NCBI RefSeq assembly: GCF_044457565.1 | Contig: NZ_JBITGZ010000001.1 | Location: forward strand, 434,001 to 498,000 | Origin: Kitasatospora sp044457565 | GTDB lineage: Bacteria > Actinomycetota > Actinomycetes > Streptomycetales > Streptomycetaceae | Reading direction: 5' to 3' | DNA: 64,000 bases | Shown: one piece after another, positions 25,543 to 33,444 of the stretch | How the letters are laid out: each line of letters starts with the position of its first letter | Position numbering within the stretch: the first letter of the stretch is position 1 | Program-made: the position numbers and the translations under genes | Notes under the pieces: model-generated | What the model saw: the letters and a program-made list of their open reading frames with translations, nothing else | The model's database searches: none | Told to the model about the DNA's origin: nothing

Positions 25543-27078
25543 TCAGAACCCGTCCGGGTACGGGCTGCTGAGCGCGGGCACCGGGGCCTCCTGCGGGGTG
25601 CGGTAGCCGGGCAGCAGCTCGGCCAGGCGCCGGCGGACCTCCGGGTCGCAGTTACCGGCGGCCGCCTCGTACAGGCCGGTCAGGCCGCCGGCCAGGTCCT
25701 CGGGGCCGGCCGTGTGCTCGGCGACGGTGGCGTAGATCCGCGCGTGCGCCGTCGGCAACCGCTCCTCCCCCTCCGAGAACAGCGCCTCGTTGAGCTTCTC
25801 CCCCGCGCGCAGCCCCGTGTAGCGGATCTCCACCTCGTCGGCGGCCAGCTGCACCTGCTCGGCGAAGTTGTGCACCAGGTCGACGATCCGTACCGGCTCA
25901 CCCATGTCGAGGACGAACACCTCCCCGCCGCGCGCCATCCGGCCGGACTCCAGCACCAGGCCGACGGCCTCCTCGATGGTCATGAAGAACCTGGTCACGT
26001 CGGGGTGGGTGATGGTGACCGGGCTGCCGCTGCGCAGCTGCTCGGCGAGCACGGAGAGCAGGGAGCCGCGGGAGCCGAGGACGTTGCCGAAGCGGACGGC
26101 GGAGAACACCCCGGTGCCGAGGTTGCGGGCGTCGCGGGCGTTGGCCTGGACGATCAGCTCGGCGAGGCGCTTGCTGGCGCCGAGGACGGAGGTCGGGTCG
26201 GCGGCCTTGTCGGTGGAGATCAGGACGAACCGTTCGACGCCGGTGGCGAGGGCGGCCTCGACCAGGTGGTCGGTGCCGAGCACGTTGGACTTCACGGCCT
26301 CGCTGGGGTGGCGTTCCAGCAGCGGCAGGTGTTTGTGCGCGGCGGCGTGGAAGACCACCTCGGGTTTCAGGTCGCGGAAGATCTGCTGGATCCGGGGGCG
26401 GTCGCGGATGTCGGCGATCACCAGGGAGTCGTCGGTGAGCAGCGCCTCGCCCCAGATCTCCAGCTGGAGGCGGTGCAGGTTGGACTCGTCGTGGTCGAGC
26501 ATGTAGAGCTCGCTCGGGCCGAAGGCGTGGACCTGGCGGCAGAGTTCGCTGCCGATGGAGCCGCCGGCGCCGGTGACCAGGACGCGTCGGCCCTCGATCA
26601 CCGCGCGGACGTCGGAGGAGACGACGTGCACCTCGTGGCGTCCGATCAGCCGGTTGACGTCCAGGCTGCGCATGTCGGAGCCGACCACCTCGCGGCGTAG
26701 GGCGGAGAGGAAGGAGGGCAGGTAGCGGACGGCGGCGCCGGCGGCCGCGGCGGCGGTGGCGAGGGCGCGGACCCGCTGCGGGGCGAGGCCGGGGATGGCG
26801 AGGGCGACGACCTGGGCGCGGTGGTGGACGGCGAGGGCGGTGAGGTCGGTGAGCGGGCCGAGGACGGGGACGGCGTCGACGAGGCGTCCGGCCTTGGCGG
26901 GGTCGTCGTCGAGTAAGCCGATCGGGGTGAGGCCGAAGTCGGGGGTGCGGTGCAGGTCCCGGACCAGCGCGGTGCCGGCCGACCCCGCCCCGACGACCAG
27001 CGTGCGCAGGCCCGCCGTCGGGCCGTGCTGCCTGGTATGAACCGAATTCGGGCGTGCGGGATTACTGTTCGGCGACAT
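25543..27078 (-). CDS. CapD/FlaA1-type nucleotide-sugar 4,6-dehydratase/epimerase lacking membrane domain
   Basis: 511 residues. Domain 1 (residues ~20-150) is a Rossmann fold (LRTLVVGAGSAGTALVRDLHRT, IGLLDDDPAKAGRLVDAVPVLG). Domain 2 is an SDR with VLVTGAGGSIGSELCRQV, KPEVVFHAAAHKHLPLLE and the catalytic block ISTDKAADPTSVLGASKR, where Tyr is replaced by the Thr-Ser-x-Leu type seen in PglF/WbpM/CapD. Those enzymes usually begin with four membrane helices, absent here, so this is a soluble form. The ATG follows GGAGGACAG. It probably supplies a 4-keto-6-deoxy UDP-sugar for surface glycans; cooperation with the aminotransferase cassette 20 kb away is speculation. Confidence 0.88.
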   Translation of the reverse strand: MSPNSNPARPNSVHTRQHGPTAGLRTLVVGAGSAGTALVRDLHRTPDFGLTPIGLLDDDPAKAGRLVDAVPVLGPLTDLTALAVHHRAQVVALAIPGLAPQRVRALATAAAAAGAAVRYLPSFLSALRREVVGSDMRSLDVNRLIGRHEVHVVSSDVRAVIEGRRVLVTGAGGSIGSELCRQVHAFGPSELYMLDHDESNLHRLQLEIWGEALLTDDSLVIADIRDRPRIQQIFRDLKPEVVFHAAAHKHLPLLERHPSEAVKSNVLGTDHLVEAALATGVERFVLISTDKAADPTSVLGASKRLAELIVQANARDARNLGTGVFSAVRFGNVLGSRGSLLSVLAEQLRSGSPVTITHPDVTRFFMTIEEAVGLVLESGRMARGGEVFVLDMGEPVRIVDLVHNFAEQVQLAADEVEIRYTGLRAGEKLNEALFSEGEERLPTAHARIYATVAEHTAGPEDLAGGLTGLYEAAAGNCDPEVRRRLAELLPGYRTPQEAPVPALSSPYPDGF

Positions 27079-27135
27079 CTGTCCTCCGGTTTTCCCTGAC
27101 CTGACGGAGTCGGTACCTGGGTGGTGCGGGGCTGG

Positions 27136-28068
27136 TCAGCCGACGCCGGGCGCTGCGGTCGAGGCGACGGACGGCGGTGCGGTGATCGGGGCCGGCTCGG
27201 CGGGGCCGACGCCCGCCCGGCGGGCGACCGCGACGGCGGCGAGGGTGGAGTGCACCCCGAGCTTGCCGAGGACGTTCTGCATGTGGGTGCGCACGGTGTG
27301 CGGGGAGAGGTAGAGCCGTTCGGCGACGGCCTGCCGGCCCAGGCCCGCGACCATGCAGCGCAGGACCTGCTTCTCCCTCGGGGTGAGGGTGTCGACGAGC
27401 CGTTCGCTCTCGGTGCGGTCGCGGCGGGCGTTGGTGAGTTCCCTGATCACGCCGGTGAGGAGGGCGGGCGGGAGGTGGGTCTCGTCGCGCAGGACGCCGC
27501 GGACGACGGCCATCAGGCGGCTGAGGGAGCTCTCCTTGGCGACCCAGCCGCCGGCGCCGGCGTGGAAGGCCCGGGCGGCCCGGCGCGGGTCGTCGGCGGC
27601 GGCGAGGACGATGGCGCGCAGGCCGGGGTGGTTGCGGCGGGCCCGGGCCAGCAGCGTGATGCCGTCGGCGGCGGGGCCGTGCGGGGGCGCGTGGACGGGC
27701 GCCGGGGGCTGGGCGGGCGCGAGGCCGGGGCGGGCGTCCGCCCGGACCTCACTCCGGAACTCGTTCCGGGAGTCGCCTCGGACCTCGGCGCGGGTGTCGC
27801 TCCGGGTGTCGCTCCGGAGTTCGGTCGTGGCCCTGCGCGGGGGCGGGACGGAGGGCACCGCACGCGGCCGGCCGGAGCCGAGGTCCGCGTCGATCAGGAC
27901 GATGTCGAAGGCGCGGCCCTCCGCGGCGGCCCGCTCCAGTGCCCGTTCGGCCGCGGTCGCACTGCCGGCCGCGCCGACCTCGACATCGGGCTCGGCGGCG
28001 AGTGCCGCGGCCAGCGCCTCGGCGAAGATCCGGTGGTCGTCGACCACCAGGACGCGGATCCGCCCCAT
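27136..28068 (-). CDS. LuxR/NarL-type response regulator with insertion in receiver domain
   Basis: 310 residues from the ATG at 28068. Receiver: IRVLVVDDHRIFAEAL, phospho-acceptor Asp in IVLIDADLG, conserved Lys in GWVAKESS; LuxR HTH: LTPREKQVLRCMVAGLGRQAVAERL, HTVRTHMQNVLGKLG. Directly after the phospho-Asp strand lies a ~65-residue insert rich in Arg/Asp/Ser/Glu and Pro (DTRSDTRAEVRGDSRNEF region), which a standard ~120-residue receiver does not have. It lies upstream of the CapD-like gene on the same strand (57 bp gap), so the two may be cotranscribed. No cognate kinase nearby. Confidence 0.88.
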   Translation of the reverse strand: MGRIRVLVVDDHRIFAEALAAALAAEPDVEVGAAGSATAAERALERAAAEGRAFDIVLIDADLGSGRPRAVPSVPPPRRATTELRSDTRSDTRAEVRGDSRNEFRSEVRADARPGLAPAQPPAPVHAPPHGPAADGITLLARARRNHPGLRAIVLAAADDPRRAARAFHAGAGGWVAKESSLSRLMAVVRGVLRDETHLPPALLTGVIRELTNARRDRTESERLVDTLTPREKQVLRCMVAGLGRQAVAERLYLSPHTVRTHMQNVLGKLGVHSTLAAVAVARRAGVGPAEPAPITAPPSVASTAAPGVG

Positions 28069-28370
28069 CGTCACTTCCCCCCTGCTCAGGCGCCGACCCC
28101 CACCGGTACCGGAATCAGCGTACGGGGCGGGGGACGGCTCGGTGGGGGTTTGGTGAAGTTTCCCGCGGCGGCGGCGGGGACGGGCGAACTCACCTGGGGC
28201 ACACTCGACTTGGGGCCCCTGGGGCAGGAGTGACGACAGCGTCTCCGGGGCCGCGAGGGGCCGCTCGGCCGACGCGGCGCGGGCGGTGCGGCGGGCGCCG
28301 GCGGTGCGGCGGGCGCGGCGGGCACGGCCGGTGCGGCGGGAACCGCTCAGCCGGTGCCGCCGACGACCGG
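28069..28370. other. Gene-free stretch between galK end and response regulator
   Basis: 302 bp with no credible gene. It contains three GGTGCGGCGGG units around 28285-28345 (a short GC-rich array), and the region just downstream of galK could fold into weak hairpins; no clear terminator was found. Confidence 0.4.
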
Positions 28371-29498
28371 TCAGCCGATGCGGCGGGCGCCCGCCGACGG
28401 GACGGCGGTGAAGGTGCGCGGCTCGGCATGGCCGGCGTCCCGGAAGGCCGCGGTCACCGCCTCGGCCACCTGGTCGAGCGCGTACTGCGCCACCAGCGCG
28501 ATGACGGAGCCGCCGAACCCGCCGCCGGTCATCCGGGCTCCGAGCGCGCCGGCCGCGACGGCGGTGGCGACGGCGAGGTCGGTCTCCGGGCAGGAGACCC
28601 GGTAGTCGTCGCGCAGCGAGGCGTGCCCGGCGGTGAGGATCGGGCCGAGGGCGGCCGCGTCACCCCGGTCCAGGTGCTCGACGGCCTGCCGGACCCGGCC
28701 GTTCTCGGTCACCACGTGGCGTACCAGCGGCCCCAGTTCGGCCGGCAGCCGGCCGAGGGCGGTGTCGAGGCCGTCCGCGGGCAGGTCGCGCAGCGCGCGC
28801 AGGCCGAGCAGTCCGGCCGCCCGCTCGCAGCCGGCCCGCAGCCCGGCGTAGGCGCCGTCGGCGAGGTCGTGCTTGACCCGGGTGTCGATGACCAGCAGCC
28901 GCAGGCCCTGCGCGGCGAGGTCCAGCGGTACCTGGCGCTGGGTGAGGTCGCGGGTGTCGAGGAAGAGCGCCGCGCCGTCGGCGCAGCACATCGAGGCCAT
29001 CTGGTCCATGATCCCGCAGGGCACGCCGGCGTAGTCGTTCTCGGCCCGCTGGGCGATCAGGGCGAGGTCGGCCGGGGCCAGGGCGAGGTCGTAGAGGTCG
29101 TTGTAGGCGGCGGCGACCGCGCATTCCAGCGCTGCCGAGGACGACAGCCCGGCGCCGGTGGGGACGTCGCTGTCGATGAGGATGTCGGCGCCGCCGACGG
29201 CGTGCCCGGCGTCCCGAAGGGTCCGGACGACCCCGGCGGGGTACTTGGTCCAGCCCCGGGTGCGGGCGCCGGTGAGCAGCGGGAGGGGGATCTGCAGCGG
29301 CAGCCGGGCCTGGACGCTGTAGAGGCGCAGGACGTCGTCCTCGCGCCGCCGGACGGTCGCCCTGGCCGCGTGCGGCAGGGCGATCGGCAGGACGAAGCCG
29401 TCGTTGTAGTCGGTGTGCTCGCCGATCAGGTTGACCCGGCCCGGCGCCGCCCACGTTCCGTCGGGGGCGGCGCCGAACACCTCGTAGAACTGCGTCAC
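28371..29498 (-). CDS. galK: Galactokinase
   Basis: 375-residue GHMP kinase phosphorylating galactose at C1 in the Leloir pathway. The signatures are GRVNLIGEHTDYNDGFVLPIALP, the phosphate loop VPTGAGLSSSAALECAVAAA and the C-terminal GARMTGGGFGGSVIALV. The catalytic Asp is in CGIMDQMASMC. Its GTG start overlaps the galE stop by 4 bp (GTGA, 29495-29498). It is the last gene of the galTEK operon. Confidence 0.97.
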   Translation of the reverse strand: MTQFYEVFGAAPDGTWAAPGRVNLIGEHTDYNDGFVLPIALPHAARATVRRREDDVLRLYSVQARLPLQIPLPLLTGARTRGWTKYPAGVVRTLRDAGHAVGGADILIDSDVPTGAGLSSSAALECAVAAAYNDLYDLALAPADLALIAQRAENDYAGVPCGIMDQMASMCCADGAALFLDTRDLTQRQVPLDLAAQGLRLLVIDTRVKHDLADGAYAGLRAGCERAAGLLGLRALRDLPADGLDTALGRLPAELGPLVRHVVTENGRVRQAVEHLDRGDAAALGPILTAGHASLRDDYRVSCPETDLAVATAVAAGALGARMTGGGFGGSVIALVAQYALDQVAEAVTAAFRDAGHAEPRTFTAVPSAGARRIG

Positions 29499-30454
29499 TT
29501 CGTCCTTTCCAGGGTGAACGCCCAGGCGTCCGCGACGATCGCGTCGAGCTCCGGGCGGCTGGGGCGCCAGCCGAGGGCGTCGTGGGCGCGCTGGGCGGAG
29601 GCGACCAGGACGGCCGGGTCGCCGGGGCGGCGCTCGGCGGTGACGACCGGGATCTCCCGGCCCGTCACGCGCTTGACCGACTCGATGACCTCGCGGACCG
29701 AGAAGCCGCTGCCGTTGCCGAGGTTGCAGATCAGGTGCTCGCCGGGCTTGGCGGCGTCCAGGGCCAGCAGGTGGGCCTCGGCGAGGTCGGCGACGTGGAT
29801 GTAGTCGCGGATGCAGGTGCCGTCGGGGGTCGGGTAGTCGTCGCCGTAGACGGCGATGTGCGGGCGCTGCCCGAGCGCGGCCTGGAAGACCAGCGGGATG
29901 AGGTGCGACTCGGGGTCGTGCCGCTCGCCGTACGCGCCGTACGCGCCGGCCACGTTGAAGTAGCGCAGGCTGACGGCGGCCAGCCCGTGGGCGGCGGCCT
30001 CGCTGGTGATCAGGTGGTCGACGGCGAGCTTGGTCGCGCCGTAGGTGTTGGTCGGGGAGGTGCGGGCGGTCTCGGCGATCGGGACGATCTCGGGCTCGCC
30101 GTACACGGCGGCGGTGGAGGAGAAGACCAGCTTGCGGACGCCGGCCTTGCGCATCGCGGCGACCAGCTCCAGCGAGCCGGCGACGTTGTTGCGCCAGTAC
30201 TTCTCCGGGTCCGCGACCGACTCGCCGACCTGGGAAGAGGCCGCGAAGTGCAGGACGCCGTCGAAGGAGGCGTCGAGTACGTCGCCCGCGTCCTGGATCC
30301 GGCCGCGCACGAAGTCGGCGCCGGCCGGCACGCCCTCGCGGAAGCCGGTGGAGAGGTCGTCCAGGACGGTGACCTGGTGGCCCGCCTCCAGCAGGTGGGC
30401 GGCGACGACGCCGCCGACGTAGCCGGCGCCACCGGTGACCAGGTACTTACTCAT
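29495..30454 (-). CDS. galE: UDP-glucose 4-epimerase
   Basis: 319 residues. Rossmann motif YLVTGGAGYVGGVVAAHLL, SSTAAVYGEPE, catalytic YGATK, and RYFNVAGA. It interconverts UDP-galactose and UDP-glucose. ATG start overlaps the galT stop (ATGA, 30451-30454) and its own stop overlaps galK, so all three are translationally coupled. As in S. lividans/S. coelicolor the order is galT-galE-galK. Confidence 0.97.
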   Translation of the reverse strand: MSKYLVTGGAGYVGGVVAAHLLEAGHQVTVLDDLSTGFREGVPAGADFVRGRIQDAGDVLDASFDGVLHFAASSQVGESVADPEKYWRNNVAGSLELVAAMRKAGVRKLVFSSTAAVYGEPEIVPIAETARTSPTNTYGATKLAVDHLITSEAAAHGLAAVSLRYFNVAGAYGAYGERHDPESHLIPLVFQAALGQRPHIAVYGDDYPTPDGTCIRDYIHVADLAEAHLLALDAAKPGEHLICNLGNGSGFSVREVIESVKRVTGREIPVVTAERRPGDPAVLVASAQRAHDALGWRPSRPELDAIVADAWAFTLERTK

Positions 30455-31614
30455 TGTGCGACCTCCCGCAGGCGATGCGCCGCCGCCTCCGGCGACACAT
30501 CGTTGATGAACGCGTCCATGCCGGATTCGGTCCCGGCCAGGAACTTGAGCCTGCCCACCGTACGACGGATCGTGAACAGCTCCAGGTGCAGGGCCAGCTC
30601 CTCGCCGTGGAGTGCCGGTGCCTGGTGCCAGGCCGCGATGTACGGCGTCGGTTGGGCCCGCTCATTGTGCCCCGGATCGGCGTCGGGGCCGTCCTCGGTG
30701 AAGATCCGGTCGAAGCGTCGCAGCAGGTCGAGGTAGATCCTGGGGAACTCGGCGCGCTCGTCCTCGGTGAGGCGGGTCAGGTCGGCGACCCTGCGGTTGG
30801 GCTGGAGGTGTACCTCGTACGGCCAGCGTGCGGCGAAGGGCACGAACGCCGTCCAGTGCCGGCCCGTGATCACCACCCGTACGGGGTCGGCGTGTTCGGC
30901 GGCGAGGAGGTCCTCGAACAGGTTGCGCCCGGTGCGGGCCCGGTGCTCGGCGGCGCGCTCGATCATCCGGGCGGTGCGGGCGGTGACGAACGGGAAGGCG
31001 TAGATCTGGCCGTGCGGGTGGGCCAGGGTGACGCCGATCTCGGCGCCGCGGTTCTCGAAGCAGTAGACCTGCCTGACACCGGGGAGGGCGGAGAGTTCGG
31101 CGGTGCGGTCCGTCCAGGCGTCCAGCACCCGGCGGGCCTTGGCCTCGCCGATGCCGGCGAAGGAGGCGTCGTGCTCGGAGGTGAAGCAGACCACCTCGCA
31201 ACGGCCGATGCCGGGGGCGGCGCGGTACGGCGACGGGGTGGTGGCGGGGGCCTGGCCTGCGGGATCGACGGGGTGGACGAGGTCGGCCGGGTCCCCTTCG
31301 AAGGCTCCTGCGCTGAGAGACGGGAAGCGGTTCTCGAAGACCACCACGTCGTAGTCCTCGGCGGGGATCTCGCTGAGGCGGCCCTCGGCGCTGGGGCAGA
31401 GCGGGCACTGGTCGGCCGGGGGGTGATAGGTGCGGGCCTGGCGGTGCGCGGCGATGGTGACGTGGTCGCCGGTGGTCGGGTCGCGGCGGACCTCGGCCCG
31501 GTCGGCCGCCGGCTCCAGCGGCCGGCGGTCGACGGCCTCGCGGGGGGCCGCGCCGTCCTCGTCGTAGTAGATGAGTTCGCGGCCGTCCGCCAGCTTGGTG
31601 GTGGTCTTACGCAC
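30451..31614 (-). CDS. galT: Galactose-1-phosphate uridylyltransferase
   Basis: 387 residues from the GTG at 31614 (VRKTTTKLADGRELIYYD), with GGAG 11 bp upstream. The active-site motif is TLAHPHGQIYAF (His-Pro-His), and the zinc-site cysteines are in QCPLCPS. It transfers UMP from UDP-glucose to galactose-1-phosphate. First gene of galTEK; preceded by a clear promoter (31653-31681) and an upstream heptanucleotide repeat. A start 60 bp further up would read into the promoter and is not favoured. Confidence 0.96.
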   Translation of the reverse strand: MRKTTTKLADGRELIYYDEDGAAPREAVDRRPLEPAADRAEVRRDPTTGDHVTIAAHRQARTYHPPADQCPLCPSAEGRLSEIPAEDYDVVVFENRFPSLSAGAFEGDPADLVHPVDPAGQAPATTPSPYRAAPGIGRCEVVCFTSEHDASFAGIGEAKARRVLDAWTDRTAELSALPGVRQVYCFENRGAEIGVTLAHPHGQIYAFPFVTARTARMIERAAEHRARTGRNLFEDLLAAEHADPVRVVITGRHWTAFVPFAARWPYEVHLQPNRRVADLTRLTEDERAEFPRIYLDLLRRFDRIFTEDGPDADPGHNERAQPTPYIAAWHQAPALHGEELALHLELFTIRRTVGRLKFLAGTESGMDAFINDVSPEAAAHRLREVAQ

Positions 31615-31652
31615 GCCCTGGATCTCCTGCCGCTGTGCGCCACATGTCGAAC

Positions 31653-31681
31653 ATAATTGAACGAGAACCCCCAACAGTCAA
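31653..31681 (-). promoter_or_regulatory. galTEK promoter
   Basis: On the minus strand: -35 TTGACT (31681-31676), 17-bp spacer, -10 AATTAT (31658-31653), about 40 bp before the galT GTG. The -10 is flanked by two GTTC direct repeats (GTTCAATTATGTTC), a possible operator half-site pair. This AT-rich patch stands out in its GC-rich surroundings. Confidence 0.75.
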
Positions 31682-31700
31682 CACTCCCGCGTACGCGGGC

Positions 31701-31756
31701 GGCTGGCGGCTGGCGGCTGGCGGCTGGCGGCTGGCGGCTGGCGGCTGGCGGCTGGC
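31701..31756. repeat. Heptanucleotide tandem array (GGCTGGC)8
   Basis: Eight perfect tandem copies of GGCTGGC, 20 bp upstream of the galTEK -35 box and just past the end of the response-regulator gene. Perfect short arrays like this change copy number by slippage. Confidence 0.97.
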
Positions 31757-31834
31757 CCAGGATTCGGGCCCGGGCTCGGGCGCGCGCCCGGGCTCGCGGG
31801 CATGGATTGGACGCCCGGGCTCGGGGAGCGCGGC

Positions 31835-32503
31835 TCAGTCGCGGGCGACGCGTTCCAGCAGGCCGGTACGGGCGGCCACGGCGGCCGCCTCGAGTCTGGT
31901 GCGCGCACCGAGCTTCATCAGGACCCGCTGGACGTGGGTGCGCGCCGTACTGGAGGCGATCCGCATGCCGGCCGCGATCGCGTGGGTGTCCTCGCCCTCC
32001 GCGATCCGCGCCAGCACCTGCACCTCACGGCGGGTCAGCAGCCGCAGCAGCCGCAGCGACTCGTCGTCCGGCTCCGCCGCGGGCCGCAACAGCCGCTCGA
32101 ACGCGCCCTGCAGGACGTCCACCGCGACGGCGGCCTCCCCGGCGCGCACCCGCGCGATGGCCCGTTCGACCACCTCGATCCGCTCGTCGCTGCGCACATA
32201 GCCGGCCGCCCCGGCCGCGAAGGCCGCTGCCACCCCGCGCAGTTCGCCGACCGGGCCGAGCACGATCACCGACACCTCGGGCCGTTCCCGGCGGATCCGC
32301 CGCAGCGCCTCGAAGGCACCGGGCTCCCCCGGTGCGGCCACGCCCAGCAGGCACACCTCCGGCCTGCGGGCCACCACCAGGTCAGCGGCCGCGCCGCCCG
32401 GCGAGCCGACGGCGAGGATCCGGTGTCCGCGCAGCTGGAGGGCGGTGGCCAGTGCCTCAGCCAGCAGCCGGTGGTCGTCGACCACCACGAGCCGAACGCC
32501 CAA
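31835..32503 (-). CDS. LuxR-type regulator with degenerate receiver
   Basis: 222 residues from TTG at 32503 (LGVRLVVVDDHRLLAEAL), behind GGGAGGGG. The receiver-like domain keeps the acidic pair DD but has Gly54 where the phospho-Asp should be (CLLGVAAPGEPG), Gly for the Thr/Ser switch (VIVLGPV) and Arg for the conserved Lys (GYVRSDE). The C-terminal HTH is complete (LTRREVQVLARIAEG, TARTHVQRVLMKLGART). It is therefore likely to be phosphorylation-independent. Located upstream of galTEK on the same strand, with the GGCTGGC array between. A longer start (32578) includes unconserved sequence. Confidence 0.82.
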   Translation of the reverse strand: MGVRLVVVDDHRLLAEALATALQLRGHRILAVGSPGGAAADLVVARRPEVCLLGVAAPGEPGAFEALRRIRRERPEVSVIVLGPVGELRGVAAAFAAGAAGYVRSDERIEVVERAIARVRAGEAAVAVDVLQGAFERLLRPAAEPDDESLRLLRLLTRREVQVLARIAEGEDTHAIAAGMRIASSTARTHVQRVLMKLGARTRLEAAAVAARTGLLERVARD

Positions 32504-32649
32504 GGCGCCCCTCCCACCAGTCCGGTCCGGCCGGCGCCCGCACCGGACTGCGACGGGCCGCCAATGACGCACCATCACAGCGCATTCCGTACCCGACCCG
32601 CCAGACCGCGTACCCGCGCCCGGTCCACGGCCTTGACGAGGGTACGCAA

Positions 32650-32676
32650 AAGACCCCCGCCAGAGGCGAGGGTCTT
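32650..32676 (-). terminator. Terminator after tRNA-Thr
   Basis: A 12-bp stem (AAGACCCTCGCC with one G-T pair) and a 3-base loop, followed by TTTT on the minus strand; it begins 6 bp after the tRNA 3' end. Confidence 0.85.
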
Positions 32677-32681
32677 GCTTG

Positions 32682-32757
32682 TGGAGCCCCCATGCGGAAT
32701 CGAACCGCAGACCTTCTCCTTACCATGGAGACGCTCTACCGACTGAGCTATAGGGGC
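32682..32757 (-). tRNA. tRNA-Thr (anticodon GGT)
   Basis: Minus-strand cloverleaf: acceptor GCCCCTA/TGGGGGC, D-arm AGCTCAGTCGGTAGAGC, anticodon stem-loop TCTCC-ATGGTAA-GGAGA (anticodon GGT), T-arm GGTTCGATTCC, with CCA encoded. Followed by a rho-independent-like hairpin. Confidence 0.95.
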
Positions 32758-32851
32758 GAACTGGCCGAACAAGGAAGACAGTACACGGCCTCCGGGCCGA
32801 AAGTGAAATCGATGCCCCGGCGGACCCGGCCACTCCTCGCCCACCCCGCGC

Positions 32852-33298
32852 TCACTCCTCCGCGGCTCCGGCGTGCAGAGCGTCGAACTCCTCGCGGGCC
32901 GCGAGCATCCGCTCGGTGTTGAGCTCCGTCCAACGCCCGATCGGCGTCACCAGCGCGGCCAGCTCGCGCCCCGGCGACAGCAGGTCGTACACCACCCGGG
33001 GCGGAGTCTGCGGGTGCACGGTGCGCCGCACCAGACCGTCCCGCTCCAGGGTGCGCAGCGACTGGGTGAGCATCTTGCGACTGACCCCGTCGACCGCCCG
33101 CTGAAGCCCGGAGAAGCGCTGCGCGCCGAGCTCCGCCAGGCACATCAGGATCAGCAGCGACCACTTGTCGGCAAGCTCGGCGAACATCGCCCGGCTCGGG
33201 CAGAGCTGCGCGAAGACGTCGAGCGCCTGCTCCTGGCCTCGGCCCGCGCCCTGACCCTCGCTCTGCCGGTCCTGCTCCCGCTGCTCCTGCGTCGTCAT
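32852..33298 (-). CDS. HxlR-family transcriptional regulator
   Basis: 148 residues from the ATG at 33298 (MTTQEQREQD). Core: CPSRAMFAELADKWSLLILMCLAELGAQRFSGLQRAVDGVSRKMLTQSL followed by the wing RTLERDGLVRRTVHPQTPPRVVYDL, the diagnostic HxlR/DUF24 winged helix. HxlR proteins such as YodB and QorR sense quinones, often through a cysteine near the N-terminus; here a single Cys (Cys33 region, QLCPSRAMF) is present. Divergent from a flavodoxin-like reductase, so control of that gene is likely. Confidence 0.93.
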   Translation of the reverse strand: MTTQEQREQDRQSEGQGAGRGQEQALDVFAQLCPSRAMFAELADKWSLLILMCLAELGAQRFSGLQRAVDGVSRKMLTQSLRTLERDGLVRRTVHPQTPPRVVYDLLSPGRELAALVTPIGRWTELNTERMLAAREEFDALHAGAAEE

Positions 33299-33332
33299 GA
33301 CTCCCAGGGTACCGGCAAGGTCTCCATCGAGC

Positions 33333-33364
33333 ACTTGGTAACCAGGAGAGACTTGGTCTATATT
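33333..33364 (+). promoter_or_regulatory. Promoter/operator of flavodoxin-like reductase gene
   Basis: ACTTGGT occurs twice as a direct repeat (33333 and 33351); the first copy extends into TGGTAACCA, an odd-length palindrome. The same stretch reads as TTGGTA (-35, 33335-33340), 18 bp, TATATT (-10, 33359-33364). Overlap with the promoter suggests repression by the divergent HxlR protein. Confidence 0.6.
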
Positions 33365-33444
33365 CGAGACCGAGAGCGGCGCCCGTCCGTCCGCACCGCT
33401 CTCGACCTCTGCCGTATCCCCCTGCGTTCAGGAGTGCCTCCGCC

